Assembly (NCBI GenBank): GCA_902623395.1
Contig: CACNTN010000001.1
Location: 107,323-171,322 of the forward strand
Length of the DNA stretch: 64,000 nt
Reading direction: 5' to 3'
Origin: an uncultured Pelagibacteraceae bacterium
Lineage (GTDB): Bacteria; Pseudomonadota; Alphaproteobacteria; Pelagibacterales; Pelagibacteraceae
Below, piece after piece: positions 51,501 to 59,558 of this stretch (positions are counted from its first letter, which is position 1; the number at the start of each line of letters is the position of its first letter). The translations under genes and the position numbers were made by a program. The notes under the pieces were generated by a model. The model was given only the letters and a program-made list of their open reading frames with translations. It made no database searches and had not been told where the DNA came from.

Positions 51501-51614
51501 TTTTCAACTTTCTTTACACTTTATGTAATTCCTACAATTTATACAATTGTTGGAAAAAATACTAAGAGAATTGATGCAGTAGAAATTGATCTTAATAAAC
51601 AACTTAAAAAATAA
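48519..51614 (+). CDS. RND family efflux permease
   Basis: The 1031-aa protein is a 12-span RND transporter (HAE-1 type). The first TM is near SIKRPVVASVMSLVLVIFGLV, the substrate docking loops contain EIPTDELPDVQPP and GIGIVVDDAIVMLENIVR carries the TM4 Asp-Asp pair used for proton coupling. It pumps hydrophobic compounds with the preceding adaptor. No outer-membrane TolC homologue is nearby. Confidence 0.93.
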   Translation: MFLTDLSIKRPVVASVMSLVLVIFGLVTFQEIPTDELPDVQPPVVTIQTEYRGASAEIVDTQITQKIEDFVGGTPGLETIDSFSEDESSRITLTFETDLDLDDVTNDVRSSVSRVLDNLPEGAEQPEIFKQSAGMRTTMWLSFNSETMSDLELTDYADRYLTDTFSTVDGVGRVILGGQRELSLRIWLDPIALAARDLTTEEVENVLRKENVEFPAGRIESKDIDLTIKLNKAYSNLENYKNLPLKRATDGSIITLSDVSRVELGAESTRTLFKGNGKQVVGIGIYQQSDANTITVADGIKKKIKELKPSLPPNTTLEVSFDRSNYIKAAVKEVYKTLFIALILVTIIIYLFLGNIRALVVPLVALPVSLISTFLAIYIFDFSINLFTLMALVLAIGIVVDDAIVMLENIVRRIELGDTPLVAAFKGAKQVSFAIIATTVVLVAVFVPLIFIKGITGVLFTQTAITLAAAVIISSFVALSLSPMLASKFLRQKMNKSKIVIKFEKFLKNLTYLYKVSLLGWIKKRTTITIFLLATLALTLFFFNFTKKELIAPEDRGAFFVIVKAPQGSGFNFTKDRAEEIEELLLPSVGNGEYRKLIMRVPGFGKSAKQVNSGFIIVLLEPWKKRDRHGVQIMRESFGKISKVPGVLAFPIMPQGIRTGGIESPVQFVILGNTYEQLIEWKEIIKKEARKNPGLTSIEDDFDLNKPQLNVKIDQKKAADLGVSTEDIGKTIETIFGSRRVTNFTKDGKEYSIILQGDIKDRQEPDSISKVFVRSKNNNKLVSISNLVAYDEEGQSPFLARYNRQKAVTISARLVGDYSLDEALKFLVGVVEQNTPQAKIAYKGESEEYKKTNTELYVIFALALITAYLAMSAQFESWKHPFTIMLTVPMAILGGLLGLLVVGSSLNVYSQIALIILIGLSAKNGILIVEFANQLRKEGKNLEVAVFEAAAIRLRPILMTSLSTIIGVLPLILGSGPGAASRLTVGITIFGGMLFSTFFTLYVIPTIYTIVGKNTKRIDAVEIDLNKQLKK

Positions 51615-52203
51615 TATATTTCTTTTTATCTAAATTTTTCTTACAAAGTGTTAATTGTTTTCTATATTTGTTTGCCATATCCTTCACCGACTTCGCATAA
51701 ATTATAGCTTTCTTGTCTTTTGAATAATTTTTATAATCACCCCAACCTTTGTAATAAGCTAAATACTGCTTATAAGGATCCTTCTTAGAAATTTTTAAAA
51801 TTTTATTGGTTTTATGAATATACCAACCAATAAAATCAACGGAGTCTTTGAATCTAGCTCTTGTAGCTAAAGGGCTGTTAGTTTCTTTTTTATATTGTTC
51901 CCATGTTCCTTTTACTGCTTGAGAATATCCAAATGAACTTGAAGGTCTTTTGAAAGGAATCACTTTAAATAATTTTTGTCGCGGCGGCTTAGCTAACCAA
52001 TCAAAATCACTTTCTTTTTTAACAAAGGCTAATTGTAAATAGATAGGTGCTCCCCATTTTTTATAAGAAGCTTTTGCATGCTTGTACCAAAGATATCTTT
52101 CCTCAAAAATTGCACAGCTATTTTGTGTATTTTTTGGAATGGAAGAGCATGCGCTAAGAGTAAATATAACTAAAATTAATATAATTTTTTTAAAATGAAT
52201 CAC
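51604..52203 (-). CDS. Lytic transglycosylase-like lipoprotein
   Basis: A 199-aa protein with a signal peptide and lipobox LSAC at about residue 19. The SLT-type domain shows the catalytic Glu in AFVKKESDFDW, the SSSFGYSQAVKGTWEQY block and YYKGWGDY near the end. It probably cleaves peptidoglycan glycan strands in the periplasm. The overlap of the 3' end with the RND gene is 11 bases, convergent. Confidence 0.78.
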   Translation of the reverse strand: MIHFKKIILILVIFTLSACSSIPKNTQNSCAIFEERYLWYKHAKASYKKWGAPIYLQLAFVKKESDFDWLAKPPRQKLFKVIPFKRPSSSFGYSQAVKGTWEQYKKETNSPLATRARFKDSVDFIGWYIHKTNKILKISKKDPYKQYLAYYKGWGDYKNYSKDKKAIIYAKSVKDMANKYRKQLTLCKKNLDKKKYIIF

Positions 52204-52223
52204 TTGCTAATTTATACTAGAAA

Positions 52224-52727
52224 TTAATTAAGCTTTCTCCACTTTTCTGGCATCATAAAAGATCCTCCCCATACGCCAAGCTTATTTTCTTTTGCATAAA
52301 CTTCGTCTCTCACATAATCTTTTGAATATCTTTTGTACGCTACCGCATTACCGTTCCTTACCATCCATTTATTAAGATTAATTGTATCCTTAAAACAAGT
52401 AGCTAAAAATCTTTTGTACCTATCTTTTGATGACGAGATGCATTTTATTTTTGAATTATCAATTTTATCTATTAATTTTTTTTTCGAAATGACACCACAT
52501 GAATAATTTTTATTAAATTCAAAACCGATTATTGCTGATATTTTTAAAAATGGTTTTTTACATTGTTGTTTGATTTCTGGAGCATCAATTCCTTCTAGTC
52601 TTATTTTTTTGTTATTAATATGTACAGTGTCGCCATCAATTATTTTTGGCACACCATAAATCTCTGTGCTGTTTAACGTTTGGGCTAAGAAAAACGTTGC
52701 GATGAATATTACAGTTGTTTTCGCCAT
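52224..52727 (-). CDS. Secreted thermonuclease-like nuclease (SNase fold)
   Basis: A 167-aa protein with a signal peptide (about residues 1-20) and an SNase/OB-fold domain: KIIDGDTVHI, IRLEGIDAPEIKQ and the C-terminal YVRDEVYAKENKLGVW region are visible. The catalytic Arg/Glu pattern (RLEGIDAPE) is present. It may degrade extracellular or periplasmic DNA/RNA for nutrient recycling. It overlaps the VanZ-like gene by 19 bases and precedes the lytic enzyme. Confidence 0.85.
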   Translation of the reverse strand: MAKTTVIFIATFFLAQTLNSTEIYGVPKIIDGDTVHINNKKIRLEGIDAPEIKQQCKKPFLKISAIIGFEFNKNYSCGVISKKKLIDKIDNSKIKCISSSKDRYKRFLATCFKDTINLNKWMVRNGNAVAYKRYSKDYVRDEVYAKENKLGVWGGSFMMPEKWRKLN

Positions 52728-53104
52728 TTTATAAAACTATTAAATAATATAATTATAACTACTCCAGTAAAATTAGCTAATAAATCGTTCAATTCAAAAG
52801 CCCTATTAGGAACTATTAAGTGGAAAATTTCTAATACGCAGGAAATAAATAAAATAAATAGATAATTAGTAAAAATATTTTTAATCTTCAATCTAACTAT
52901 TATTGCTAATACAGTAATATAAGAAAAAAAAATTAAATGGTTTATAGATGTTCCAATTGGATTAGTGATTAAATTTGGTTGTTGGCCTAAGTTACCATAT
53001 AAAAAATACCCTATTAAACTTCCAGGAAATAAATACAGAATGAGTAAAACTAATAATGAAAAATAGTAAACATACTCTGTTAATTTAAATATAGTATTTT
53101 TCAT
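52709..53104 (-). CDS. VanZ-like membrane protein
   Basis: A 131-aa protein with four predicted spans. The NHLIFFSYITV, SCVLEIFHLIVPNRAFELNDLLANFTGVVI pattern (Glu/His/Asn in TM3-4) matches the VanZ-like/teicoplanin-resistance-type domain found in small bacterial membrane proteins. Function outside antibiotic contexts is unknown. It is 40 bases from divergent gpmA. Confidence 0.75.
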   Translation of the reverse strand: MKNTIFKLTEYVYYFSLLVLLILYLFPGSLIGYFLYGNLGQQPNLITNPIGTSINHLIFFSYITVLAIIVRLKIKNIFTNYLFILFISCVLEIFHLIVPNRAFELNDLLANFTGVVIIILFNSFIKWRKQL

Positions 53105-53122
53105 TAATGATTAAATATAGTA

Positions 53123-53147
53123 CATAATAGCTATTTTAACTATTATG
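53123..53147. repeat. Inverted repeat covering the gpmA start codon
   Basis: CATAATAG (53123-53130) and CTATTATG (53140-53147) form a perfect 8-bp inverted repeat with a 9-base spacer; the final ATG is the gpmA start. In the spacer between two divergent genes it could be an operator or an mRNA stem hiding the start codon. It is A+T-rich, so chance is a real alternative. Confidence 0.35.
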
Positions 53148-53864
53148 ACTAAATTAATTCTCACAAGACATGGGCAAAGTGTTTGGAATGCAGAAAATAG
53201 GTTTACAGGTTGGGTAGATATAGATCTTTCAGATAAAGGAATCCTGGAAGCAGAAAAATCAGGCCAGATTATAAAAGATTTAAACATTAAAATAGATATC
53301 TCTTATACGTCTTATTTAAAAAGGGCGATTAAAACTCTAACAACTATTCTTAAAAAAAATAACCTAGAACTTAAATTCAATACTGCTTGGCAACTTAATG
53401 AAAGGCACTATGGATCTTTAACGGGTTTAAACAAAGAAGAAACAAAGAATAAAATCGGTGAAAAACAATTCAAAAAGTACAGAAGATCCTGGGATATAGC
53501 TCCTCCTCCCATGAATGAAAAAAGTGAATACCTAAATTTATTCAGTCCACTGAATGCTGGTATACCTGTGGGAATGACCCCGTTTACTGAGTCTTTAAAA
53601 AGTACATATGACAGAGTGGTACCTTTTTATGAAAATGAAATTAAGAAAAATCTTTTAAAAAATAAGAATATTTTAATTTCAGCTCATGGAAACTCTCTAA
53701 GAGCTTTATGTAAATATTTATTTAATATTTCGGATACAAAAATAAATGAATTGGAAATACCAACAGGTAATCCGCTATTAATTGAATTTGGTGATAATTT
53801 AAATATTAAAAAATATTATTATTTAGACAAGTCTAGAGCTAGCGATATAATTTTTAATCAATAA
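53145..53864 (+). CDS. gpmA: 2,3-bisphosphoglycerate-dependent phosphoglycerate mutase
   Basis: The 239-aa glycolytic enzyme interconverts 3- and 2-phosphoglycerate. RHGQSVWNAENRFTGW (phospho-His in RHG), ERHYGSLTGLNKEE, RRSWDIAPPPM and SAHGNSLRAL (second His) are all present and close to consensus. It is a plus-strand singleton between minus-strand clusters and overlaps the convergent murU by 11 bases. Confidence 0.95.
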   Translation: MTKLILTRHGQSVWNAENRFTGWVDIDLSDKGILEAEKSGQIIKDLNIKIDISYTSYLKRAIKTLTTILKKNNLELKFNTAWQLNERHYGSLTGLNKEETKNKIGEKQFKKYRRSWDIAPPPMNEKSEYLNLFSPLNAGIPVGMTPFTESLKSTYDRVVPFYENEIKKNLLKNKNILISAHGNSLRALCKYLFNISDTKINELEIPTGNPLLIEFGDNLNIKKYYYLDKSRASDIIFNQ

Positions 53865-54552
53865 TATTAAGACTTTGAATTTTCCTATACATGTCAGAAG
53901 TGTTTAAGTGGTAAAATTTTTGATTACTTTCTAAGCCCAGCAAGTTTTTATCTTTTATTAATTTATTCCATACTTTATTCATTGAAAAAACTTCTGATTT
54001 TTCATTCGTGAAAACACTTCTGTTAATAATTTGCAATCCAGTAAAAATAAATTGGTTTTCACTATCCTTAGAAATTTTTTCATTGGTTAAATTAAAATCT
54101 CCCTTAAAGGAAGGATCAATGGATAATTTCTTGTTCACTAAAAGTAACGTCGGTTTATTATTCTTTAAATAGATAACCTCTAGACTCTTTAATTCTGCTA
54201 GGTAACTCTTACTCCAAACAGTATCTGGATTAATTACAAAAAAAGGATTGTCGCCAAAATTTTGTGTACCTTTAAGTACACCTCCGCCTGTGTCTAATAA
54301 TAAATTTTCTTCATTAGAAATTGAGATCTTTACTTTAAAATTCTTTCTATTAATAAATGATTTAATCTGATCAGGAAGATAATGAACATTAATACTTATT
54401 TCTTGCACACCATAGATGATCAGTAAATTTATCGCTCTTTCCAATAATGTATAATTATTTATTTCTAATAATGGTTTAGGAGTTTTAAGTGTCAAAGGCT
54501 GCATTCTTTTTCCTAACCCTGCTGCTAAAATCATTCCATATTTAATATTCAT
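53854..54552 (-). CDS. murU: N-acetylmuramate-1-phosphate uridylyltransferase-like nucleotidyltransferase
   Basis: A 232-aa nucleotidyltransferase with ILAAGLGKRMQPLTLKTPKPLL at the N-terminus and LLLDTGGGVLKG and NPDTVW further on. The pairing with an adjacent AmgK-type kinase and TsaE matches the AmgK-MurU peptidoglycan recycling pathway, in which MurU makes UDP-MurNAc from MurNAc-1-phosphate. A mannose-1-phosphate guanylyltransferase is the alternative family name. It overlaps amgK by 4 bases. Confidence 0.83.
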   Translation of the reverse strand: MNIKYGMILAAGLGKRMQPLTLKTPKPLLEINNYTLLERAINLLIIYGVQEISINVHYLPDQIKSFINRKNFKVKISISNEENLLLDTGGGVLKGTQNFGDNPFFVINPDTVWSKSYLAELKSLEVIYLKNNKPTLLLVNKKLSIDPSFKGDFNLTNEKISKDSENQFIFTGLQIINRSVFTNEKSEVFSMNKVWNKLIKDKNLLGLESNQKFYHLNTSDMYRKIQSLNIID

Positions 54553-55517
54553 ATTTTATTTAATTTTTTAAGTTTTTTAACCGACAAGTGTTTATAAAAT
54601 AATAATTTTAAATTTTTGAGTACTGGGTTTTGTAATCTTTTTTCTATGAGTGTCCATGTGTAAGGTAAAAATTTAAGATAATTATCTTTGTTATCTCTTT
54701 TGTATAAACGTACAAATATGCCTAATATTTTTAAATTTCTTTGGACCGATAAAATATCAAAATCATTTTTTAATTTTCCAATGTGATCGCTCTTCAGTTT
54801 TGAATTCTTATGATAAAAATCTAATAATTGGTTTTGTAATTTGTTTGGTAATTTTATTCTCACATCATCAATTAAAGATGATACATCATATAAAGGATTT
54901 CCAATAATTGCATCTTGGCTATCAATTATTCCTAATTTGTTTTTATTAATCATTATATTTGAAATATGAAAATCTCTATGTACGAATGTATTATTTTTGT
55001 AATTTAATTTTTTATATGCTTTATTTAATTCAGTTCTAAGAATATTCTTAATCTTGCTAATTTTTTTGATTTTAATAAAATATTTTAAATACCAATCAAA
55101 AAACAAATCTGACTCTTTGTGAAGATTGAATAATGTATAATTTGGTATTTTAATTTTAAGCTTTTCAAATTTATAAAGTTTTTTTACTTTTATTTTTTGC
55201 ATCTTAATCAATAATTTTATTAATAATTTATAGCTATTAATTTTATTTTTTTTTGAAATTACGTGATCGTAGAAAGATTTTTCTCCTAAATCAGATATCT
55301 CGATCATATCGTTTTTATAATGATTACTTAATAATTTTGGAGCATTAATCCTATTATTGTTAAGTATATTATTTATCACTGCATATACTGCAAGATTTTT
55401 AAATTTTTCTTTTTTAGCTGAGACAATAATTGAAGTTTTATTATTTTTTTTTAATCTATAAAACTCTCTAAAAGAAGCATCTCCTGAAATTTTTTTTAAT
55501 TTATATTTCATTTTCAA
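54549..55517 (-). CDS. amgK: N-acetylmuramate/N-acetylglucosamine kinase-like (aminoglycoside phosphotransferase family)
   Basis: The 322-aa protein has a kinase-like fold with FVHRDFHISNIMI (catalytic Asp) and GIIDSQDAIIGNPLYDVSSLIDD (metal-binding Asp), as in AmgK. AmgK phosphorylates MurNAc and GlcNAc at C1 for cell-wall recycling and gives fosfomycin tolerance. It lies between tsaE and murU, overlapping both (17 and 4 bases), the typical alphaproteobacterial cluster. Confidence 0.83.
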   Translation of the reverse strand: MKMKYKLKKISGDASFREFYRLKKNNKTSIIVSAKKEKFKNLAVYAVINNILNNNRINAPKLLSNHYKNDMIEISDLGEKSFYDHVISKKNKINSYKLLIKLLIKMQKIKVKKLYKFEKLKIKIPNYTLFNLHKESDLFFDWYLKYFIKIKKISKIKNILRTELNKAYKKLNYKNNTFVHRDFHISNIMINKNKLGIIDSQDAIIGNPLYDVSSLIDDVRIKLPNKLQNQLLDFYHKNSKLKSDHIGKLKNDFDILSVQRNLKILGIFVRLYKRDNKDNYLKFLPYTWTLIEKRLQNPVLKNLKLLFYKHLSVKKLKKLNKI

Positions 55518-55953
55518 AATCTTTCCATTTACCTGATCCTCGTATCTTCATTTTTCTTTCATTATCATTTTTTCCATACTCTAAATGAATTTCTAATTTA
55601 TTTGTCAATGGTGTTTTAATTAAGTCTGGCCACTCTATGATTTTAATTGTTTTTTCATTTTCTAAAAAAATACCAAGGTGATCTAATTCATTGGCTTTTT
55701 TTATTCGATAAAGATCATAGTGCATGATTTTTAAATCTTTAATTTCATATTCATAAAGTAAGTTGAATGTGGGACTAAGTACTTCTGTCTCTTTAAGTCC
55801 TTTTTGGTTTTGCAAGTTATTAATTAAGTGTCTTGTGAATGTAGTTTTTCCAACTCCAATTTCACCAATTAAAAAAATGCAATCTTCTTTTTCTAATTTT
55901 TTTGAAATTGTTTTAGATATTTGATTTAAATGGTCTAAAGATTTAACAATCAT
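55501..55953 (-). CDS. tsaE: tRNA threonylcarbamoyladenosine biosynthesis protein TsaE
   Basis: A 150-aa P-loop ATPase with GEIGVGKTTFTRHLI (Walker A), SPTFNLLYEYE and MHYDLYRI and IIEWPD (Walker B-like). TsaE works with TsaB and TsaD to make t6A37 in tRNAs decoding ANN codons. It precedes amgK with a 17-base overlap; ahcY ends 9 bases upstream. Confidence 0.92.
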   Translation of the reverse strand: MIVKSLDHLNQISKTISKKLEKEDCIFLIGEIGVGKTTFTRHLINNLQNQKGLKETEVLSPTFNLLYEYEIKDLKIMHYDLYRIKKANELDHLGIFLENEKTIKIIEWPDLIKTPLTNKLEIHLEYGKNDNERKMKIRGSGKWKDFENEI

Positions 55954-55962
55954 TAGCTACTG

Positions 55963-57252
55963 TTAGTAGCGATAAGTATCTGGTTTAAATGGTCCTGATG
56001 GTTTAACGCTAATATAATCGGCTTGCTCTTTTGACATTTTTGTTAATTTGGCTCCCACTTTTTCTAAATGAAGCATAGCAACTTTTTCATCAAGATGTTT
56101 AGGAAGCACATAAACTTTTTTTTCATACTTAACTGAATTGTTCCATAATTCAATTTGAGCAATTACTTGATTCGTAAATGAAGCACTCATTACAAAACTA
56201 GGATGCCCCGTGGCACATCCTAAATTAACTAATCTTCCTTCAGCTAAAAGAATAATTCTTTTTTTACTAGGTAATTCAATTTCGTGAACTTGAGGTTTTA
56301 TTTCATCCCACTTATAATTTTTTAACGCCTCAACTTGAATTTCGTTGTCAAAGTGTCCAATGTTACAAAGTATTGCTCTGTCTTTCATGTTTCTCATATG
56401 ATCTGCTGTAACTATGTCTTTGTTTCCTGTTGCTGTTACAACTATATCAGCGTCTTTGATGGCTTCATCCATAACTACGACTTCGTAACCTTCCATTGCG
56501 GCTTGTAGCGCACATATCGGATCTGTCTCTGTTACCATAACTCTTGCACCTGCTTGACGTAGTGAAGCAGCGCTTCCTTTACCAACATCACCAAATCCAG
56601 CTACGATAGCTACTTTGCCTGACATCATAATATCAGTTGCTCTTTTTATTCCGTCAACCAAACTTTCTCTGCAACCATAAAGATTATCGAATTTTGATTT
56701 TGTCACTGAGTCATTTACATTTATAGCAGGTATTAATAATTCTTTATTAGACTCCATTTTTTTAAGAGCCAGAACACCTGTTGTAGTTTCTTCTGATACT
56801 CCTTTAACATCTTTTAATAAATTTTTATATTCTTTATGCATTAAAGCAGTAAGATCACCACCATCATCTAAAATCATATTTGGTTTCCAATCTTTCTTTC
56901 CTTCAATAGTTTGTTTAACACACCACCAGTACTCTTCTTCGGTCTCACCTTTCCAAGCAAATACAGGAATACCCGCTTTTGCTATTGCTGCTGCAGCGTG
57001 ATCTTGTGTTGAAAAAATATTGCATGAGGACCATCTTACTTCTGCTCCTAATTCAACTAAAGTTTCAATTAAAACTGCAGTTTGTATTGTCATATGAAGA
57101 CAGCCTAAAATTTTTGCACCCTTTAATGGTTTTTTACCTTTATATTCTTTCCGCAAAGCCATTAGCCCTGGCATTTCTGTTTCTGCTAAAGAGATTTCTT
57201 TTCTACCGAAGTCTGCTTGGTTAATGTCTTTTACTTTATAATCCTGAGCCAT
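55963..57252 (-). CDS. ahcY: Adenosylhomocysteinase
   Basis: AhcY hydrolyses S-adenosylhomocysteine to adenosine and homocysteine, keeping methylation going. The protein (429 aa from this start) has [38 protein letters not shown] (NAD-binding) and a C-terminal KPDTYRY. I start at the ATG giving MAQDYKVKD; an ATG at 57291 would add an unusual 13-residue tail. About 50 bases separate it from the sensor kinase gene upstream; no known S-adenosyl riboswitch pattern is apparent. Confidence 0.94.
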   Translation of the reverse strand: MAQDYKVKDINQADFGRKEISLAETEMPGLMALRKEYKGKKPLKGAKILGCLHMTIQTAVLIETLVELGAEVRWSSCNIFSTQDHAAAAIAKAGIPVFAWKGETEEEYWWCVKQTIEGKKDWKPNMILDDGGDLTALMHKEYKNLLKDVKGVSEETTTGVLALKKMESNKELLIPAINVNDSVTKSKFDNLYGCRESLVDGIKRATDIMMSGKVAIVAGFGDVGKGSAASLRQAGARVMVTETDPICALQAAMEGYEVVVMDEAIKDADIVVTATGNKDIVTADHMRNMKDRAILCNIGHFDNEIQVEALKNYKWDEIKPQVHEIELPSKKRIILLAEGRLVNLGCATGHPSFVMSASFTNQVIAQIELWNNSVKYEKKVYVLPKHLDEKVAMLHLEKVGAKLTKMSKEQADYISVKPSGPFKPDTYRY

Positions 57253-57300
57253 ATTGAAGAAGTTATTATCAACATAAATAAACCTTAGCAAGAAATAATC

Positions 57301-58821
57301 TTAGGACAATTTGGGAAGCAAAACCTCAACTTGAGCTCCTTTAGTATTAAGCCTATTTGAAGCTGCAATAGTACCTTTGTGCAGCTGAATAATATTCTTT
57401 ACAATATTTAAACCCAAGCCGGAGTGTTTACCAAAACTCGATGGCCTATTGCTGTAAAAGCGTTTGAAAATTTTCTGAGGTGAAGTCTCGGTAAAACCAG
57501 GGCCCTCATCTTTTACTGACAATAAAAGATTTGATGAAATTTCTTCAAGTCCGATTTCAATTTTTTGATTATCCTGACTAAAGGAAATAGAGTTATCTAA
57601 AAGGTTTGCGATCACTTGCTCTATTCGATTACTTATGCCTAATATGAAATGTCCGTTTTTACCTTTAATTTTATTTTTAACAATAATCTTAATTTTTTTA
57701 TTTTGATTTATTAAATCTTGATTAAAATCCTCTACCACGCTGTCAATAATTTCAATCAGATTAATTTTACTCATCTTCTCTCGAGATAAAGATGCTTCAT
57801 CTTTTAACATTTGAGTGTAATCTGTTATTAATCTTTCTATTCGTTCTGCATCATGATTTATAATTTTAAGAAGTTTTTCGCCCTCATCTTTTTCTGTGGT
57901 TTTATCTAAAAGTTCTGAGGCACTTTTTAAAGACGCCAAAGGGTTTCTTATTTCGTGAGCTAAATCATTTGAGAATGTTTCTGCTCTATTAGTTCGTTGC
58001 TGTAAATCTTTCGTCATTTCATCAATAGATTGTGTTAATTTTCCAATTTCATCATCTCTTACGAATACTTTATTAATATCTATAGTTTGATTAGATTTTT
58101 TTTTAATACCTTCACTAAATTTAACCAAAAGACCAATTGGTTTTAAAATATATTTATTTAAAAATAGAGAGAAGATTAAAATTACAATTACAACAGCAAT
58201 CATTGTTCTGATAATAAATGCCTTTCTCTCTTTAACAGCAGTGGTTATGTCATTGGCTTGCTCTGAAACAACAATGTATCCTATATCAATATTTTGAAAT
58301 TTTATTTTGCTTAGAGTACTTACGAAAAAATTGTTTTTTTCATCATTCGTAAGAGTCATTATTTCATCATTATACTTATTTGTAATAATATCTTTTATTT
58401 CATCTTTTTGCTCTTCTACAAGTCTTTCTTCAATTTCCGGTGAAATGGTTTCACTACCTAAAGTCTCCTCAAAAATTATATCTGATCCTGTAAATACACT
58501 TTGATCCAAATCTAAAATATTTGTATCACCAATAAGATTTCCAGATAAATCATAAAATTGAACTTGATCTAGACTTTGAAAAAGAAATCTTGTTGAGAGT
58601 AAGAAGTCTCTAATTCCTTCCTTTGTATATTTTACATTAAGTCTTTCGAGATTATCCTTAGTATTATTAATAACTATTTTATGATTATTTGATCTTTCTT
58701 TAACTAAAGTTGGCTGTATTGCCTCAAGATAAATGATTGTAAAAAGTCCTAAAACAGAAAAGACTGTAAGGTTAATTATTAAAAACTTCTTTAGAATAGA
58801 AGCTGATTTTTTTTGTTTCAT
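57301..58821 (-). CDS. chvG: ChvG-like sensor histidine kinase
   Basis: A 506-aa transmembrane kinase with an N-terminal span (about residues 13-30), a periplasmic sensor region, a second span near 200-218, a HAMP linker, a dimerisation domain with phospho-His289 in HEIRNPLASLKSASELL, and a HATPase with ANLLDNSISFS and GLGLNIVKNII. The pair resembles ChvG-ChvI/ExoS-ChvI, which controls envelope and succinoglycan responses in alphaproteobacteria. It overlaps the response regulator by one base. Confidence 0.87.
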   Translation of the reverse strand: MKQKKSASILKKFLIINLTVFSVLGLFTIIYLEAIQPTLVKERSNNHKIVINNTKDNLERLNVKYTKEGIRDFLLSTRFLFQSLDQVQFYDLSGNLIGDTNILDLDQSVFTGSDIIFEETLGSETISPEIEERLVEEQKDEIKDIITNKYNDEIMTLTNDEKNNFFVSTLSKIKFQNIDIGYIVVSEQANDITTAVKERKAFIIRTMIAVVIVILIFSLFLNKYILKPIGLLVKFSEGIKKKSNQTIDINKVFVRDDEIGKLTQSIDEMTKDLQQRTNRAETFSNDLAHEIRNPLASLKSASELLDKTTEKDEGEKLLKIINHDAERIERLITDYTQMLKDEASLSREKMSKINLIEIIDSVVEDFNQDLINQNKKIKIIVKNKIKGKNGHFILGISNRIEQVIANLLDNSISFSQDNQKIEIGLEEISSNLLLSVKDEGPGFTETSPQKIFKRFYSNRPSSFGKHSGLGLNIVKNIIQLHKGTIAASNRLNTKGAQVEVLLPKLS

Positions 58822-59519
58822 TAGCTAACATTCCATCTATACCCACTTCCATATCTAGTTTCAATTGCAGAAAACTTTTCATCAACCTTTTTAAACTTTT
58901 TTCTTATTCTTTTAACATGGCTATCGATTGTTCTGTCCTCAATTTCTGTATTTTCCTTATAAGCTATGTCCATTAAATGTGCTCTTTCTTTTATAACCCC
59001 TGGCCTTTTAGCTAATTCCTTTACTATTAAAAATTCTGTAGTGGTCAGCTTATCTGGTAAAGCTTTTCCGTTCCATTCACACTCTAATTGTGCAGGATCT
59101 AATTTTAATTTACCATGGCTAATTATATTTTTTGTGTCATCGATAGTATTAGTTTTTTTTCTTAGTTGAACTCTTATTCTCTCTATTAAAACTTTTGTAG
59201 AAAAACCTCCAGATTTTTTGACAAAGTCATCAGCACCCAACTTCAAACCAAGTAATTCATCAACTTCATCATCTTTTGATGTCAAAAAGATAATTGGAAT
59301 TGACATTTTTTTTTTAAGCTTTTTAAGTAACTCTTCTCCATCCATTCTTGGCATTTTGATATCTAAAATAGCTAAGTCAGGTGGGTTTCTAGTCAATCCT
59401 ATTAAAGCGGACTCTCCGTCAATATAAGTTTGAACTTTAAAGCCTTCTCTTTCCAAGGCCATGCTTATACTAGTTAGTATATTTCTATCATCATCTACTA
59501 AAGCTATTGTTTGAGTCAT
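58821..59519 (-). CDS. chvI: ChvI-like OmpR-family response regulator
   Basis: The 232-aa protein has an N-terminal receiver with Asp9, phospho-acceptor Asp53 and Lys near 104, and a C-terminal winged helix (RTIDSHVKRIRKKF). It closely follows the ChvI arrangement and shares an operon with the kinase. A possible -35 TTGACA lies upstream at 59547-59542 on the minus strand. Targets are unknown. Confidence 0.88.
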   Translation of the reverse strand: MTQTIALVDDDRNILTSISMALEREGFKVQTYIDGESALIGLTRNPPDLAILDIKMPRMDGEELLKKLKKKMSIPIIFLTSKDDEVDELLGLKLGADDFVKKSGGFSTKVLIERIRVQLRKKTNTIDDTKNIISHGKLKLDPAQLECEWNGKALPDKLTTTEFLIVKELAKRPGVIKERAHLMDIAYKENTEIEDRTIDSHVKRIRKKFKKVDEKFSAIETRYGSGYRWNVS

Positions 59520-59558
59520 ATTTTTATTTTCTTAATTATGTTGTCAAAATTTAGGCGT

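Noticed and set aside
57253-57291. Upstream ATG for ahcY at 57291
   Set aside because: It adds 13 residues with no family match; MAQDYKVKD at 57252 is the usual N-terminus.
57253-57300. Possible S-adenosylhomocysteine or SAM riboswitch upstream of ahcY
   Set aside because: Only about 48 bases are available and no known riboswitch pattern is recognisable.
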